This document shows, piece after piece, positions 1-8,579 of a stretch of DNA of 64,000 bases. The position numbers and the translations under genes are program-made. Location: NCBI RefSeq assembly GCF_900220985.1, contig NZ_OCPC01000002.1, positions 558,001 to 622,000 on the forward strand. The letters run 5' to 3'. Origin of the DNA: Parahoeflea halophila (lineage in GTDB: Bacteria; Pseudomonadota; Alphaproteobacteria; Rhizobiales; Rhizobiaceae). Under the pieces are notes generated by a model. The model saw nothing but the letters and a program-made list of their open reading frames with translations. It was not told the origin of the DNA and did no database searches. The number at the start of each line of letters is the position of its first letter. The stretch's first letter is position 1.

Positions 1-387
1 TTCGGTCGTCTGCCTGATCTCGGCCGCCGGCTTGCCGAGCATTCTGAGCCCGAATCCGATATTTTCCGCCACCGTCATGTGCGGAAACAGCGCGTAGCTC
101 TGAAACACCGTGTTGATCGGGCGCCGGTGCGGTGGCAACGCCGATATATCGCGGCCCTCAAGCGCGATAACTCCATGCGTCGGCAGCTCGAAACCGGCAA
201 TCAGGCGCAGCAACGTGGTCTTTCCGCAGCCGGAGGGACCGAGCAGGGTGAAGAATTCATTTTCGCGAATGTCGACTTCGACGGCGTCCAGCGCCGTGAC
301 CGCATACTCGCCCTCTCCGAAGGTCTTTGTCAGTCCGCGCACCGACACTGCGGCTTTGCGCTGCGTGACAACTTCTGGTCCGGTCAT
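1..387 (-). CDS. ABC transporter ATP-binding protein, spermidine/putrescine type (partial)
   Basis: N-terminal 129 residues of a PotA-like ATPase; the rest lies before the window. It would energise import of a polyamine-like solute from the cytoplasmic face of the inner membrane. The Walker A motif GPSGCGKTT is clear, followed by the Q-loop region [15 protein letters not shown], which is typical of the PotA/UgpC subfamily. The ATG at 387 gives a conventional N-terminus before the first ATPase strand. It lies 96 bp downstream of the LuxR-type gene on the same strand, and the gap holds a GC-rich palindrome that could be an operator. The substrate cannot be fixed from the ATPase alone. Confidence 0.9.
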   Translation of the reverse strand, partial: MTGPEVVTQRKAAVSVRGLTKTFGEGEYAVTALDAVEVDIRENEFFTLLGPSGCGKTTLLRLIAGFELPTHGVIALEGRDISALPPHRRPINTVFQSYALFPHMTVAENIGFGLRMLGKPAAEIRQTTE

Positions 388-452
388 TCGATGATTTCGC
401 CCCCGCCGGTTTCACTCAATGTCCAGTCTGCAACGCTAGGAGCCGGGAGCAA

Positions 453-477
453 GGGGGTAAATACCCCGAAGGGGGTA
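453..477. promoter_or_regulatory. GC-rich palindromic cluster upstream of the PotA-like gene
   Basis: Three half-sites alternate in orientation: GGGGGTA at 453-459, TACCCC at 462-467 and GGGGGTA at 471-477. The last two form TACCCC-GAAG-GGGGTA, and the first two form GGGGTA-AA-TACCCC. The cluster lies 66-90 bp before the start of the ATPase gene and directly after the LuxR-type gene. It could be an operator for that regulator or a pair of competing RNA hairpins. The dyad is seen; the role is inferred. Confidence 0.45.
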
Positions 478-483
478 TGCCGC

Positions 484-1296
484 TCAGCTCAGAACGGAGC
501 GCAGAAACTTCGACAGCAATTCCGATTGCGAGGAAATCGAAAGCTTGCGGTAGATGTTCTTGCGATGGATCTTGACTGTTCCCACCGCGATGCCGGCCAC
601 GGTCGATATCGAGGCTGAGGAATGGCCCTTGAGGATCAGCGTCGCCACTTCGCGCTCCCGTGCCGTCAGGATGTCTTCGCCGAACGCATCCAGCGCCGCT
701 GACAGCATCCGGTCCGGGGAGGTGGCCTCTGAGGCGACCGGTCCAGAATGTCCGCGCTCGAAATGCTTTCCGGTGAGGGCGCCGATGATGCCGATCTCGG
801 CCTCGAACGCACGCACCGCCCGGGAGCTGAACCGGGGTTCGTCACCGATTCGCCCCAGCGAATAGAAGATCGCGCCGTTTCCCTGGGGTACCAGGATTGC
901 CATCTCGTCCCTGAGCGCGATGTTCTTGTAGTAGCGCTGGTAATAGGTCGAGCGCAGGAACTGGTCCGGCGCGATGTCGCGCAGGCGCATGGCGCAATTG
1001 CAGCGCCCCGACAGGAAGACGTCATAGACCGGATCCAGCAGATAGGCCGTGTCGAGATACTGATCGACCACCTCGCGATGACGCTCGGCCCGGACATTGT
1101 CATAGATGTGGTCCGGAGGTCGCTTGGGGTGCAGATGGGTGATGAAAGCGCCGCTGAATGGCACGATCGAGCGCAGGTAATCCAGCATCGCCGGAAAGAA
1201 ATCGGCGGTGTTGATTGCGGATATGACACGCGAAAGGCCGGCACGGGCGTGGCCGGGTGGCGGGCTGTGATGCGGAATAAGGGCGTTCGTGTTCAC
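484..1296 (-). CDS. LuxR-type transcriptional regulator
   Basis: A 270-residue DNA-binding regulator. The N-terminal two thirds is a ligand- or signal-binding type domain without a clear acyl-homoserine-lactone signature. The C-terminal 65 residues form a standard LuxR/NarL HTH: LTAREREVATLILKGHSS, then the recognition helix region IAVGTVKIHRKNIYRKL. The GTG start at 1296 is preferred because GGGAAAG sits 6-7 bases upstream; the longer upstream reading frame has a poor, arginine/proline-rich composition. It lies between the dpp operon and the PotA-like gene on the same strand, so it may control the downstream polyamine-type transporter. The ligand is unknown. Confidence 0.85.
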   Translation of the reverse strand: MNTNALIPHHSPPPGHARAGLSRVISAINTADFFPAMLDYLRSIVPFSGAFITHLHPKRPPDHIYDNVRAERHREVVDQYLDTAYLLDPVYDVFLSGRCNCAMRLRDIAPDQFLRSTYYQRYYKNIALRDEMAILVPQGNGAIFYSLGRIGDEPRFSSRAVRAFEAEIGIIGALTGKHFERGHSGPVASEATSPDRMLSAALDAFGEDILTAREREVATLILKGHSSASISTVAGIAVGTVKIHRKNIYRKLSISSQSELLSKFLRSVLS

Positions 1297-1510
1297 ATGA
1301 GACTTTCCCAAGGCCGGCGACCTGGACAGATTCGGCAAGCTGACTGGCTGCTCCGGTTCATCTTGCCCAACGAGCCTACAACACGGCTTCGCAAACCGAA
1401 ATCCATTTGCCGGCTTTGCATGACCACCCGTCGGGAGCAAATCCGATCCATATTCTGAGCGGCGTTTGCCACCGAGACCGCCCAAGGTCCAGATCCGTGG
1501 ACGTTCTCCG

Positions 1511-2545
1511 TCACCGCACCATTTCGGCCGCGGGAATGCGCCCTTCTTCGACACCATGGCAGGCGACAACACCGGTTCTTGTCTCGGTCCAGTGCGGCAC
1601 CTCGCCCTTGCACCGCTCGTTGGCGAAGGGGCACCGCGGATGGAAGGTGCAGCCCGGGGGCGGATTGATGGGGTTTGGAATTTCCCCTTCCACTTCCTTC
1701 CGCTGGCGGCCGGTCATTTCCAGATCCGGAACCGCATCCAGCAGCATGCGCGTATAGGGATGCTGCGGCGCCTTGAACAGTTCCTTGCTGTCGGCGATTT
1801 CAACCAGCGCGCCCAGGTAGAGCACGCCGATCCGGTCGGCCATGTGGCGAACCACCGACAGGTCATGGCTGATGAACAGGTAGGTCAGGCCCAACTGGTC
1901 CTGCAGGTCCCGCATCAGATTGAGAATCTGAGCCTGCACCGACACGTCCAGAGCCGAGGTCGGCTCGTCGCAGACAACGAAATCCGGGTTGGAGGACAGC
2001 GCCCTGGCAATGGCGATACGCTGGCGCTGGCCGCCGGAAAACTCGTGCGGGAACTTTGCCCCGTCGGCGGCAGACAGGCCTACCAGCTCAAGCAATTCGC
2101 CGACCCGGGCCTGGATCTTCGCGCTGTCCTTCTCGACCCCGAGAACGACCATCGGTTCGGCAATGACATCGGCCACCTTCCAGCGCGGGTTGAGGCTGGC
2201 ATAGGGGCTCTGGAAGATCATCTGGAAGCGCTTGCGCAGCTCCATCATCCGCTCGGAACTGTCGATGACCATCGGCTGGCCATCAAACAGGATGGTGCCG
2301 GCACTTGGTTCCAGCAGACCGACGAGCATCTTGGCGATGGTTGATTTGCCCGACCCCGATTCGCCCACCAGCGCCAGGGTCTCGCCCTTGCGGATCTCGA
2401 AGGAGACATCGTCGACCGCACGCAGGAACTGCTTGGATTCGCGTTCGACTACCCGGTTCAGCCAGGGCTTCGAGACGTCGAAAACGCACGACAGGTTGGC
2501 GACCTGAATCAGCGGCGTATCGAGCTGCGCGGAAAACTCGGTCAT
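1511..2545 (-). CDS. dppF: Dipeptide/oligopeptide ABC transporter ATP-binding protein (DppF type)
   Basis: 344-residue ATPase that couples ATP hydrolysis to uptake of peptides or a related solute. Walker A GESGSGKS is at residues 61-68, signature FSGGQRQR at about 169-176, and Walker B FVVCDEPTSALD at about 189-200. The C-terminal oligopeptide-type extension carries two paired cysteines (GCTFHPRCPFANERC), as in DppF/OppF. It is the last gene of the five-gene dpp operon; its start overlaps the stop of dppD by four bases (ATGA), which implies translational coupling. Length is normal for the family. The true substrate could be peptides, heme or an opine-like compound. Confidence 0.92.
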   Translation of the reverse strand: MTEFSAQLDTPLIQVANLSCVFDVSKPWLNRVVERESKQFLRAVDDVSFEIRKGETLALVGESGSGKSTIAKMLVGLLEPSAGTILFDGQPMVIDSSERMMELRKRFQMIFQSPYASLNPRWKVADVIAEPMVVLGVEKDSAKIQARVGELLELVGLSAADGAKFPHEFSGGQRQRIAIARALSSNPDFVVCDEPTSALDVSVQAQILNLMRDLQDQLGLTYLFISHDLSVVRHMADRIGVLYLGALVEIADSKELFKAPQHPYTRMLLDAVPDLEMTGRQRKEVEGEIPNPINPPPGCTFHPRCPFANERCKGEVPHWTETRTGVVACHGVEEGRIPAAEMVR

Positions 2546-3531
2546 AGGGCGGCCCCCTTCGCTTCGGCATCCTCGTAGAGCCAGCAGGCCACTTCACGGT
2601 TTTCCACCGGGATCAGGGAGGGACGGTGCACCCTGCATTTGTCAAACACCTTGTCACAGCGGGGGTTGAACGGGCAGCCGGGCGGAATATCCGAAAGCCG
2701 GGGCATCGCGCCGGGTATCTGGACCAGGCGGTCTTCCTCCTGTGCGAGCGTCGGAATCGAGCCCATCAATCCGCTCGTATAGGGATGCTTGGCATTCTGG
2801 ATGATCTCGCGCACGGGGCCGATTTCGGCGATGCGGCCGGAATACATCACAGCCACCCGGTCGGCGGTTTCGGCAATCACGCCCATGTCGTGAGTAATCA
2901 GAATGACCGAGGCTCCGTGTTGGGTGCACTGTTCCTTGAGGACGTCGATGATCTGTGCCTGAACCGAGACATCGAGTGCTGTCGTGGGTTCGTCGGCGAT
3001 CACCAGTTCGGGTTCCGCCGCGAGCGCCAGCGCAATCACCACACGCTGTCGCATGCCGCCGGAAAACTGGTGCGGGTAATCGTCGATCCGGCGGCTGGCG
3101 GCAGGAATACCGACATCGTCCAGCAGCCCGATGGCACGTTTCCGGGCCTCGCGTTCGGACAGCCGCAAATGGGTGCGGATGGTCTCGATCAGCTGATCGG
3201 CGATCGTGTAGAGCGGGTTGAGCGAGGTCAGCGGGTCCTGGAAGACCATGCCGATGCGCCGGCCGCGGATGGCGCGCATGTCTTCAGCGCGAAGATTGTC
3301 GATGCGTTCGCCCTTCAGGTAGATCTCGCCCGAGGCAATATGGCCCGGGGGATCCAGCAGCCCGATGATGGCCGAACCGGTTAGCGACTTGCCCGCGCCC
3401 GATTCACCGACCACGCCGAGAACTTCGCCGGCTGCCAGATCGAAGCTGACGCCGTCGACCGCCGTCAGCGGACCGTGGCGGGTCGGGAACTTGATGACGA
3501 GGTCACGAACGGAGAGGAGTGGGGTGGTCAT
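2542..3531 (-). CDS. dppD: Dipeptide/oligopeptide ABC transporter ATP-binding protein (DppD type)
   Basis: 329-residue partner ATPase of the dpp transporter. Walker A GESGAGKS lies at residues 42-49, the signature [15 protein letters not shown] in the middle, and Walker [18 protein letters not shown] follows. The C-terminus has the oligopeptide-type cysteine segment [15 protein letters not shown]. It follows the permease gene dppC by 8 bp and overlaps dppF, so the two ATPases are probably made in equal amounts. Nothing unusual in length or motifs. Confidence 0.92.
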   Translation of the reverse strand: MTTPLLSVRDLVIKFPTRHGPLTAVDGVSFDLAAGEVLGVVGESGAGKSLTGSAIIGLLDPPGHIASGEIYLKGERIDNLRAEDMRAIRGRRIGMVFQDPLTSLNPLYTIADQLIETIRTHLRLSEREARKRAIGLLDDVGIPAASRRIDDYPHQFSGGMRQRVVIALALAAEPELVIADEPTTALDVSVQAQIIDVLKEQCTQHGASVILITHDMGVIAETADRVAVMYSGRIAEIGPVREIIQNAKHPYTSGLMGSIPTLAQEEDRLVQIPGAMPRLSDIPPGCPFNPRCDKVFDKCRVHRPSLIPVENREVACWLYEDAEAKGAAL

Positions 3532-3539
3532 GTCTCCGC

Positions 3540-4454
3540 CTATTTCAATTTCGGATTGAGCGCATCACGCAGCCAATCGCCCAAGAGGTTGACCGATAGC
3601 GCCAGCGCCAGCAGCGTCAGGGCCGGGTAGAGCAGGATCCAGTACTCGCCTGAAAACAGGAAGCCCTGGCCGATGCGGATCAGGGTGCCCAGCGAGGGCT
3701 GGGTCGGCGGCGCGCCGACACCGAGGAAGGACAGCGTCGCCTCGGCGATGATCGCCAGCGCCAGCGAAATCGTCGCGATCACCAGGACCGGCCCCAGTGT
3801 GTTGGGCAGGATGTGCTTGAGCATGATCGCCATCGGCTTGCGCCCGATCAGCTTCGCCGCCTGCACATATTCCTTGTTGCGTTCCACCAGGGTGGCGCCG
3901 CGCACCACACGGGCAAACTGCACCCAGTCGGAGAGGCCGATGGCCAGGATCAGCACCCAGATCGCCACCTCGTCGCGGTAGGACGGCGGGGTGATGCCCT
4001 TGGCGATGCCGAAGATCAGCAACGCGACAAGGATCGCGGGAAAGGTCAGCTGGATATCGGCAATGCGCATGATGATCGTGTCGGTGCGGCCGCCCGTATA
4101 GCCGGCGATCAGCCCGAGCACCGATCCCAGCACCATGGCGAATATGACCGCAGAAAAGCCGACAAACAGCGAGATGCGCAGACCGTACAGGATGGTCGAG
4201 AACACATCGCGGCCCTGATCGTCGGTTCCGAACATGAAGATTTCGCCGGTAAACTGGTTGGGTTCACCCGGCAGTGAAAAACCGTTCATCAGGTTGAGAG
4301 ATCCCGGGTCAAACGGGTTCTGCGGCGCAATCAGCGGAGCGAACAGGGCCGACAGAACCAGCACCGCAGTGACGATGAAGGCGAGCACCGCGACCGGCGA
4401 CTTCCGGAAACGGTAAAACAGATCCGAGGCCAGGAAATTGGAAACTGCTTCCAT
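3540..4454 (-). CDS. dppC: Peptide ABC transporter permease (DppC type)
   Basis: 304-residue inner-membrane permease. The N-terminus carries the DppC-type cytoplasmic stretch and a first membrane helix, followed by a periplasmic segment with GTDDQGRDVFSTILYG, the hallmark of DppC/OppC. At least five further hydrophobic helices follow. The EAA loop that docks on the ATPases is seen at AKLIGRKPMAIMLKHILPN. It is placed between dppB (9-bp gap) and dppD. It should pair with DppB to form the translocation path. Confidence 0.9.
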   Translation of the reverse strand: MEAVSNFLASDLFYRFRKSPVAVLAFIVTAVLVLSALFAPLIAPQNPFDPGSLNLMNGFSLPGEPNQFTGEIFMFGTDDQGRDVFSTILYGLRISLFVGFSAVIFAMVLGSVLGLIAGYTGGRTDTIIMRIADIQLTFPAILVALLIFGIAKGITPPSYRDEVAIWVLILAIGLSDWVQFARVVRGATLVERNKEYVQAAKLIGRKPMAIMLKHILPNTLGPVLVIATISLALAIIAEATLSFLGVGAPPTQPSLGTLIRIGQGFLFSGEYWILLYPALTLLALALSVNLLGDWLRDALNPKLK

Positions 4455-4463
4455 TGCGTCCCC

Positions 4464-5447
4464 CTAATGCCCGCGTGATGACGCGTCGGCGGAAAGCCGC
4501 GGGTCAATGACGAAGTAAAGCAGGTCGACGATCAGGTTGATCAGCACGAACATGACGGAGATCAGCATCAGATAGGCTGCCATGACAGGGATATCGACGA
4601 ACTGGATGGCGTTGATGAACAGCAGGCCCACGCCGGGCCACTGGAACACCGTCTCGGTTATGATGGCAAACGCGATGATGGAGCCGATCTGCAGGCCGGT
4701 TACGGTGATCACCGGGACCAGGGTGTTCTTCAGCGCATGGCCGAAGTTGATGGCCCGCGTCGAGAGCCCTCGCGCCCGGGCAAACTTGATGTAGTCGGTG
4801 CGCAGCACTTCCAGCATCTCGGAACGGACAAGGCGCATGATCAGGGTCATCTGGTAAAGCCCAAGCGTGATGGCTGGCAAAATGATGGCCTTCAGGCCGC
4901 TTTCGGTCAGGAAGCCCGTGCTCCATCCGCCGATCTTGACTGTTTCTCCGCGTCCGAAACTGGGCAGCCAGCCGAGTTCGACGGCGAAGACGTAAATCAG
5001 CAGGATGCCGATCAGGAAGGTTGGCAGCGAGACCCCGATCAGCGATGTGGTCATGATGAAATTCGCCACGAACCCGTCCCTGCGGATGGCGGTGAAGACC
5101 CCGAGGCCAACCCCGAAAACAACTGCAAACAGGGCGGAGACGCCGGCGAGCTCCAGGGTCGCCGGCGCACGTTCGGCGATGATCTCCGAGACCGGTCTGC
5201 CCTGCCGGTAGCTCACCCCCAGATTCCCCTGCAGCGCGTTGCCGAGGAACTTGACGTACTGAACCGGAAACGGGTCGTTGAGACCCAGCTGGTCACGCAC
5301 GCGCTCGATATCCGCCTGTGTGCGCTCCTGGCCAAGCAGGTTTTCCACCGGGTCACCGACGAAGCGGAACATGGAAAACGCCACCAGACCGACCATCAGC
5401 AGCACGAAGATCGATTGGAATACGCGGCGGATCACGTAAGCGAGCAT
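4464..5447 (-). CDS. dppB: Peptide ABC transporter permease (DppB type)
   Basis: 327-residue inner-membrane permease. The N-terminus MLAYVIRRVFQSIFVLLMVG is the typical DppB first helix, followed by the periplasmic loop with DQLGLNDPFPVQYVKFL. The EAA-like docking loop reads DYIKFARARGLSTRAINFGHALKN. It is separated from dppA by 68 bp containing a terminator-like stem, a layout that often lets the binding protein be made in excess over the membrane parts. Confidence 0.9.
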   Translation of the reverse strand: MLAYVIRRVFQSIFVLLMVGLVAFSMFRFVGDPVENLLGQERTQADIERVRDQLGLNDPFPVQYVKFLGNALQGNLGVSYRQGRPVSEIIAERAPATLELAGVSALFAVVFGVGLGVFTAIRRDGFVANFIMTTSLIGVSLPTFLIGILLIYVFAVELGWLPSFGRGETVKIGGWSTGFLTESGLKAIILPAITLGLYQMTLIMRLVRSEMLEVLRTDYIKFARARGLSTRAINFGHALKNTLVPVITVTGLQIGSIIAFAIITETVFQWPGVGLLFINAIQFVDIPVMAAYLMLISVMFVLINLIVDLLYFVIDPRLSADASSRGH

Positions 5448-5466
5448 GGCGAAGCTTTCAAACTGG

Positions 5467-5496
5467 AAAAATGGACGGGGACCATGGCCCCCGTCC
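5467..5496 (-). terminator. Intra-operon stem-loop between dppA and dppB
   Basis: On the minus strand an 8-bp GC-rich stem (GGACGGGG at 5473-5480 pairing with CCCCGTCC at 5489-5496) is followed by ATTTTTCC. It sits just after the dppA stop. It could act as a partial terminator or protect the 3' end of dppA mRNA, giving more binding protein than permease. The structure is seen; its efficiency is inferred. Confidence 0.6.
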
Positions 5497-5515
5497 GCAG
5501 GCGCTCAGGCGCCGG

Positions 5516-7108
5516 TCAATTGAACTTCAGGAACTTGAAGTGCGGCTGGTCTTCCGGCTGCACCGGGAAGTCGATATTGGACTTCATTCCCCAGTTCAGG
5601 ACCTGGTTGTGGATCGGCAGATAGATCTGCTCGTCCTGGACAACCTGCCAGATCTTGGCGATGGTCTCGTTGCGCTTGTCGAGGTCGACCTCCGAACCCA
5701 GCGACTGGATCATCGCGTCGACTTCTTCATTGGAGAAGCGCGAGCCGTTCCAGGATCCGCGGTCATCCGTGGTGGAGTGGACCAGGAAGTTGAACACATA
5801 TTCCGAATCGAACGTCGGTACGCCCCAGCCGAGCAGGTAGAAGTCGGTCTTCTTGCCCGAGATCAGCGGGAAGTGGTTGGCCTTGGTCTGCGCAACCAGG
5901 TTGGCCTTGATGCCGATCTTGCCCATCATGCCGACGGCGGCCTGGCAGATGGCCTCGTCATTGATGTAGCGGTCGTTCGGGCAATGCAGGGTGACTTCGA
6001 AACCGTCGCCATATCCGGCCTCTTCCATCAGCGCCTTGGCGGCTTCGATGTCAGCCTTCGGATAGGCATCGAGTTCCTCTGTCCAGCCATTGACGAAAGG
6101 CGGAATGATCACGCCGGTCGGTGCGGACTGGCCGCGCATCACCACCTGCTTGATGGCGTCACGGTCAATCGCCATGTTCATGGCCTTGCGGACGCGGACA
6201 TCTGCAAACGGGTTCTTGCCCTCGACATTGTCGTTTTCGAGGTCCTCATCACCGGAATTGATGCCGAAGAAGATGGTGCGGTTCTGCGGCGCATTGCCGA
6301 CCTTGAGCCCGTCGCCATTGGCAACACGGTCGATATCCTGCACCGGAACATCCTGGATCAGGTCGACTTCGCCGGAAAGCAGCGCGGCCACGCGGGTCGC
6401 TGCGTTCTGGATCGGCGTGTAGATGATCTCGGTCACCTCGAGCGGAAACTCGCCCTTGCCCCAGTAGTTTGGATTGGCCTTGAGCACGGTCTTGGTGTCG
6501 GGCTCGCGGCTTTCCAGCATGTAGGCACCGGTGCCGTTGGCATTGCGCACCGCGTAGGTTTCCTCGCCATCATCGAATTCGGCCGGCGCGGTCACGTCGT
6601 TGGCTTCCGCCCAGCCCTTGTCCATGATGAACAGGTTGGTCAGGTTGTTCGGCAGGATCGGGTTCGGGCCTTCGGTTTCCATCTCGACGGTGTAGTCATC
6701 GACGGCGCGCACTTCCTTGATCGAAACCAGAAGCTCCTTCATGTCGGAGCTTTCCATCTTGGCGCGGTTGAAGGAGAACACCACGTCTTCAGCGGTGAAA
6801 TCTTCGCCGCCGTGGAACTTCACCCCTTCGCGCAGCTTGAAGACCCAGACATTCGGGTCGCCTTCCTTCACCATCCACTCGGTGGCAAGCGCGGGAATCG
6901 GCTTGGCTTCCATGTCGGGCGAGATCAGTGGCTCGTAGATCTGCTGTGAAAGGGCATGGGTCGGACCCTCATTCTGCGAATGCGGGTCGAGGGTCAGGCT
7001 GTCGCCGGCGCGTGCCCAGCGAAGCGTCTCGGCAGAAGCGAGAGCGCTGCTCCCCGCCAGGATGGCGGTGGTCAGCAAGGCGCCAAGCAGTTTCTTTTTC
7101 GATGACAT
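5516..7108 (-). CDS. dppA: Peptide ABC transporter substrate-binding protein (SBP_bac_5 / DppA type)
   Basis: 530-residue periplasmic solute-binding protein that delivers ligand to DppBC. A Sec signal peptide covers residues 1-26 (KKK, a hydrophobic core, then ALASA cleavage). The mature protein begins with LRWARAGDSLTLDPHSQNE, typical of family 5 binding proteins. A good ribosome site (AGGGAG) precedes the ATG at 7108. It heads the dppABCDF operon. About 45 bases upstream the leader contains a terminator-like hairpin, so expression may be attenuated. The ligand could be a peptide, but family 5 proteins also bind other solutes. Confidence 0.93.
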   Translation of the reverse strand: MSSKKKLLGALLTTAILAGSSALASAETLRWARAGDSLTLDPHSQNEGPTHALSQQIYEPLISPDMEAKPIPALATEWMVKEGDPNVWVFKLREGVKFHGGEDFTAEDVVFSFNRAKMESSDMKELLVSIKEVRAVDDYTVEMETEGPNPILPNNLTNLFIMDKGWAEANDVTAPAEFDDGEETYAVRNANGTGAYMLESREPDTKTVLKANPNYWGKGEFPLEVTEIIYTPIQNAATRVAALLSGEVDLIQDVPVQDIDRVANGDGLKVGNAPQNRTIFFGINSGDEDLENDNVEGKNPFADVRVRKAMNMAIDRDAIKQVVMRGQSAPTGVIIPPFVNGWTEELDAYPKADIEAAKALMEEAGYGDGFEVTLHCPNDRYINDEAICQAAVGMMGKIGIKANLVAQTKANHFPLISGKKTDFYLLGWGVPTFDSEYVFNFLVHSTTDDRGSWNGSRFSNEEVDAMIQSLGSEVDLDKRNETIAKIWQVVQDEQIYLPIHNQVLNWGMKSNIDFPVQPEDQPHFKFLKFN

Positions 7109-7150
7109 CGGTTTCTCCCTGTATTGCTGTTTTTTGTGTCATTCTCGAGA

Positions 7151-7206
7151 AAAAACGCCCCGGTGGCCGACAAATCGCTTTGGCCTCCCAGCCTGATCGG
7201 GGCGTT
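7151..7206 (-). promoter_or_regulatory. Terminator-like hairpin in the dppA leader
   Basis: On the minus strand AACGCCCC (7199-7206) pairs with GGGGCGTT (7154-7161), followed by a T run and CTCGAG. The 37-base loop can form an inner GGAGGCC/GGCCACC stem. It lies 42-98 bases before the dppA start. It may be an attenuator of the dpp operon or the terminator of a short upstream transcript. No known riboswitch class was recognised. Confidence 0.5.
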
Positions 7207-7481
7207 CTGGAGATCTGCGACTATAATTGCAGAAGTTTGTATGTCCACACCATAGTTTAGCACTCGGGCAAGTCCGCAGCGCAAGCCGGGCGCGAGAGCT
7301 GTCGATCATGGTGGGGCGCCGGTTGCTCTTGCGGCTTGTCGTCAGGCCGATCAGGCAGAACGGTAGCCTGGCCATTCTTCGGTTTCCGACCGCAGGCGCC
7401 ACAAAAGCTCCGGAAGCAATCGGAAAGACCTATCGGAAGGTGCGCCGGTTCCTGCCGACCGGGTGACAAATCGAGAAGACT

Positions 7482-7735
7482 TTAACGCCGCCACCCTGCC
7501 GCACTGCCAACCAGGGACACGGGCACCATGACGATCTTGGCCCATTGGCTGGCGGGCATGTCGCGCAGGGACCGGTAGAAGTCACTGCACTCGAAAAAAA
7601 GCCGGCATGGATGGCCGCGCCATCGACTTCCCTGCGAATGATCCCGCCCCGAAACAGCTCGAGAATACCGCCGACCAGCATTTCGGTCATCGCATAAAGC
7701 CCGGTTTCAAACGGAGCCAGATGTTGTCCGGGGCG
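7482..7735 (-). pseudogene. Fragment of an acetyl-CoA hydrolase/transferase-like gene, frameshifted
   Basis: Reading from about 7735 downward gives LAPFETGLYAMTEMLVGG then ILELFRGGIIRREVDG and HAGFF. This resembles the region of acetyl-CoA hydrolase/transferase proteins around the EMLVDGFL motif. At the homopolymer of seven A (7594-7600) the frame is lost. Adding one base restores a related continuation, DFYRSLRDMPASQWAKIVMV, to a stop at 7482-7484. The real gene would be over 500 residues, so both the 5' and 3' parts are missing. This is a decayed remnant; the family match is from memory of the conserved segment. Confidence 0.6.
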
Positions 7736-7756
7736 TGAAGAGGCAAAGGGCTCGCT

Positions 7757-7978
7757 TCAACCAGAGCCCGAAAATCGCTGTTCGGCCGACTTGTTCCATG
7801 TCGTTGAGATGCCATTCAGGTTCTTGCTGATGATCGCGTCTTGGTATGACTCGACGATCGCTGCCAGAAACACTGCCGCACCATGAATGGCTTTCACTCC
7901 ATGCGCCGCCGTCTCGCCAGTCTGGCAAGGCTGCTGGTCTGAACTGTCCTGTCCGCTTGCGAGATATCCATCAAGCAA
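7757..7978 (-). pseudogene. Remnant of a PAS-domain sensor protein
   Basis: A 73-codon open frame ends with LAAIVESYQDAIISKNLNG then TTWNKSAEQRF. This is the start of a PAS domain as found in bacterial sensor kinases (usually IVESSDDAIISKDLNGIITSWN). The frame stops right after the first third of the PAS fold and is followed directly, on the same strand, by the unrelated hydrolase fragment. No kinase or output domain follows. The upstream part of the frame is not recognised. It is best read as a broken gene rather than a functional small protein. Confidence 0.6.
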
Positions 7979-8579
7979 ATCTTCACACGGGCAGCCGCAG
8001 GGTCGCTCCGACGGGGCAAATCATTGTGACTTGTCTCAGTTTTGTGATTCGGTCGTCCATGGGGGAAGGTGTCAGTTGCCTTTGCCTGAGGGTCCCGCCG
8101 GCCTATTGCGCCGGATAGGCGGAGAACTTTCGCGCCCCGGACCTGCTGTCCGTGCATCTTCGAGAATCATGCACTCCTTTCCGGCTTCTATCAGATGTCG
8201 CGGTTGCTGGAACTGATGCGTCCCCGCGCCCCGAAAGGGAGCTGTCGGGCTCGTCGGCCGTCGTGAGAACGTGGTCATCCAGTTGTGCCATTTCGCATGG
8301 GATGGACCGTGTTTGCGGCGCCTCGCCGCAATGCTCCTGACGCGACCCACGATCTCTCAAATGAACCAATTCCTGCTCCTTGGCCTCACATCGGCACCCG
8401 GGGTACATCTTAGCGGTAGGGGCAAAACGGAACCACGCGCCCGAGATCTGTCGCGGGGAGCGGCAGCCGCGCTCGACGAAGAACCCCGGCGCGCCTCTGG
8501 CAGCGGCGTGTCGGGTGCAACCAGTTGCCTCTTCGGACGTTGACCCATCGGGTCGTCGAATTTGGAGGATCCTGACAGA

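Larger units (their letters stand above)
7207..8579. other. Decayed intergenic stretch between the dpp operon and the bioenergetic block
   Basis: About 1.4 kb without an intact recognisable gene. Between 7482 and 7978, on the minus strand, fragments of two unrelated genes can be read (listed separately). From about 7980 to 8560 many short overlapping frames exist on both strands, all rich in Arg, Pro and Ser, as expected for non-coding GC-rich DNA. The stretch separates core-like genes from the laterally acquired-looking block to the right and may mark an old insertion boundary. Confidence 0.55.

Noticed and set aside
5318-6949. Open frame of 543 codons on the plus strand
   Set aside because: Antisense shadow of dppA and dppB; composition rich in Asp, His and Val with no recognisable domain.
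8072-8408. Overlapping minus-strand frames in the decayed stretch
   Set aside because: Compositionally non-coding and without recognisable motifs, unlike the neighbouring fragments.
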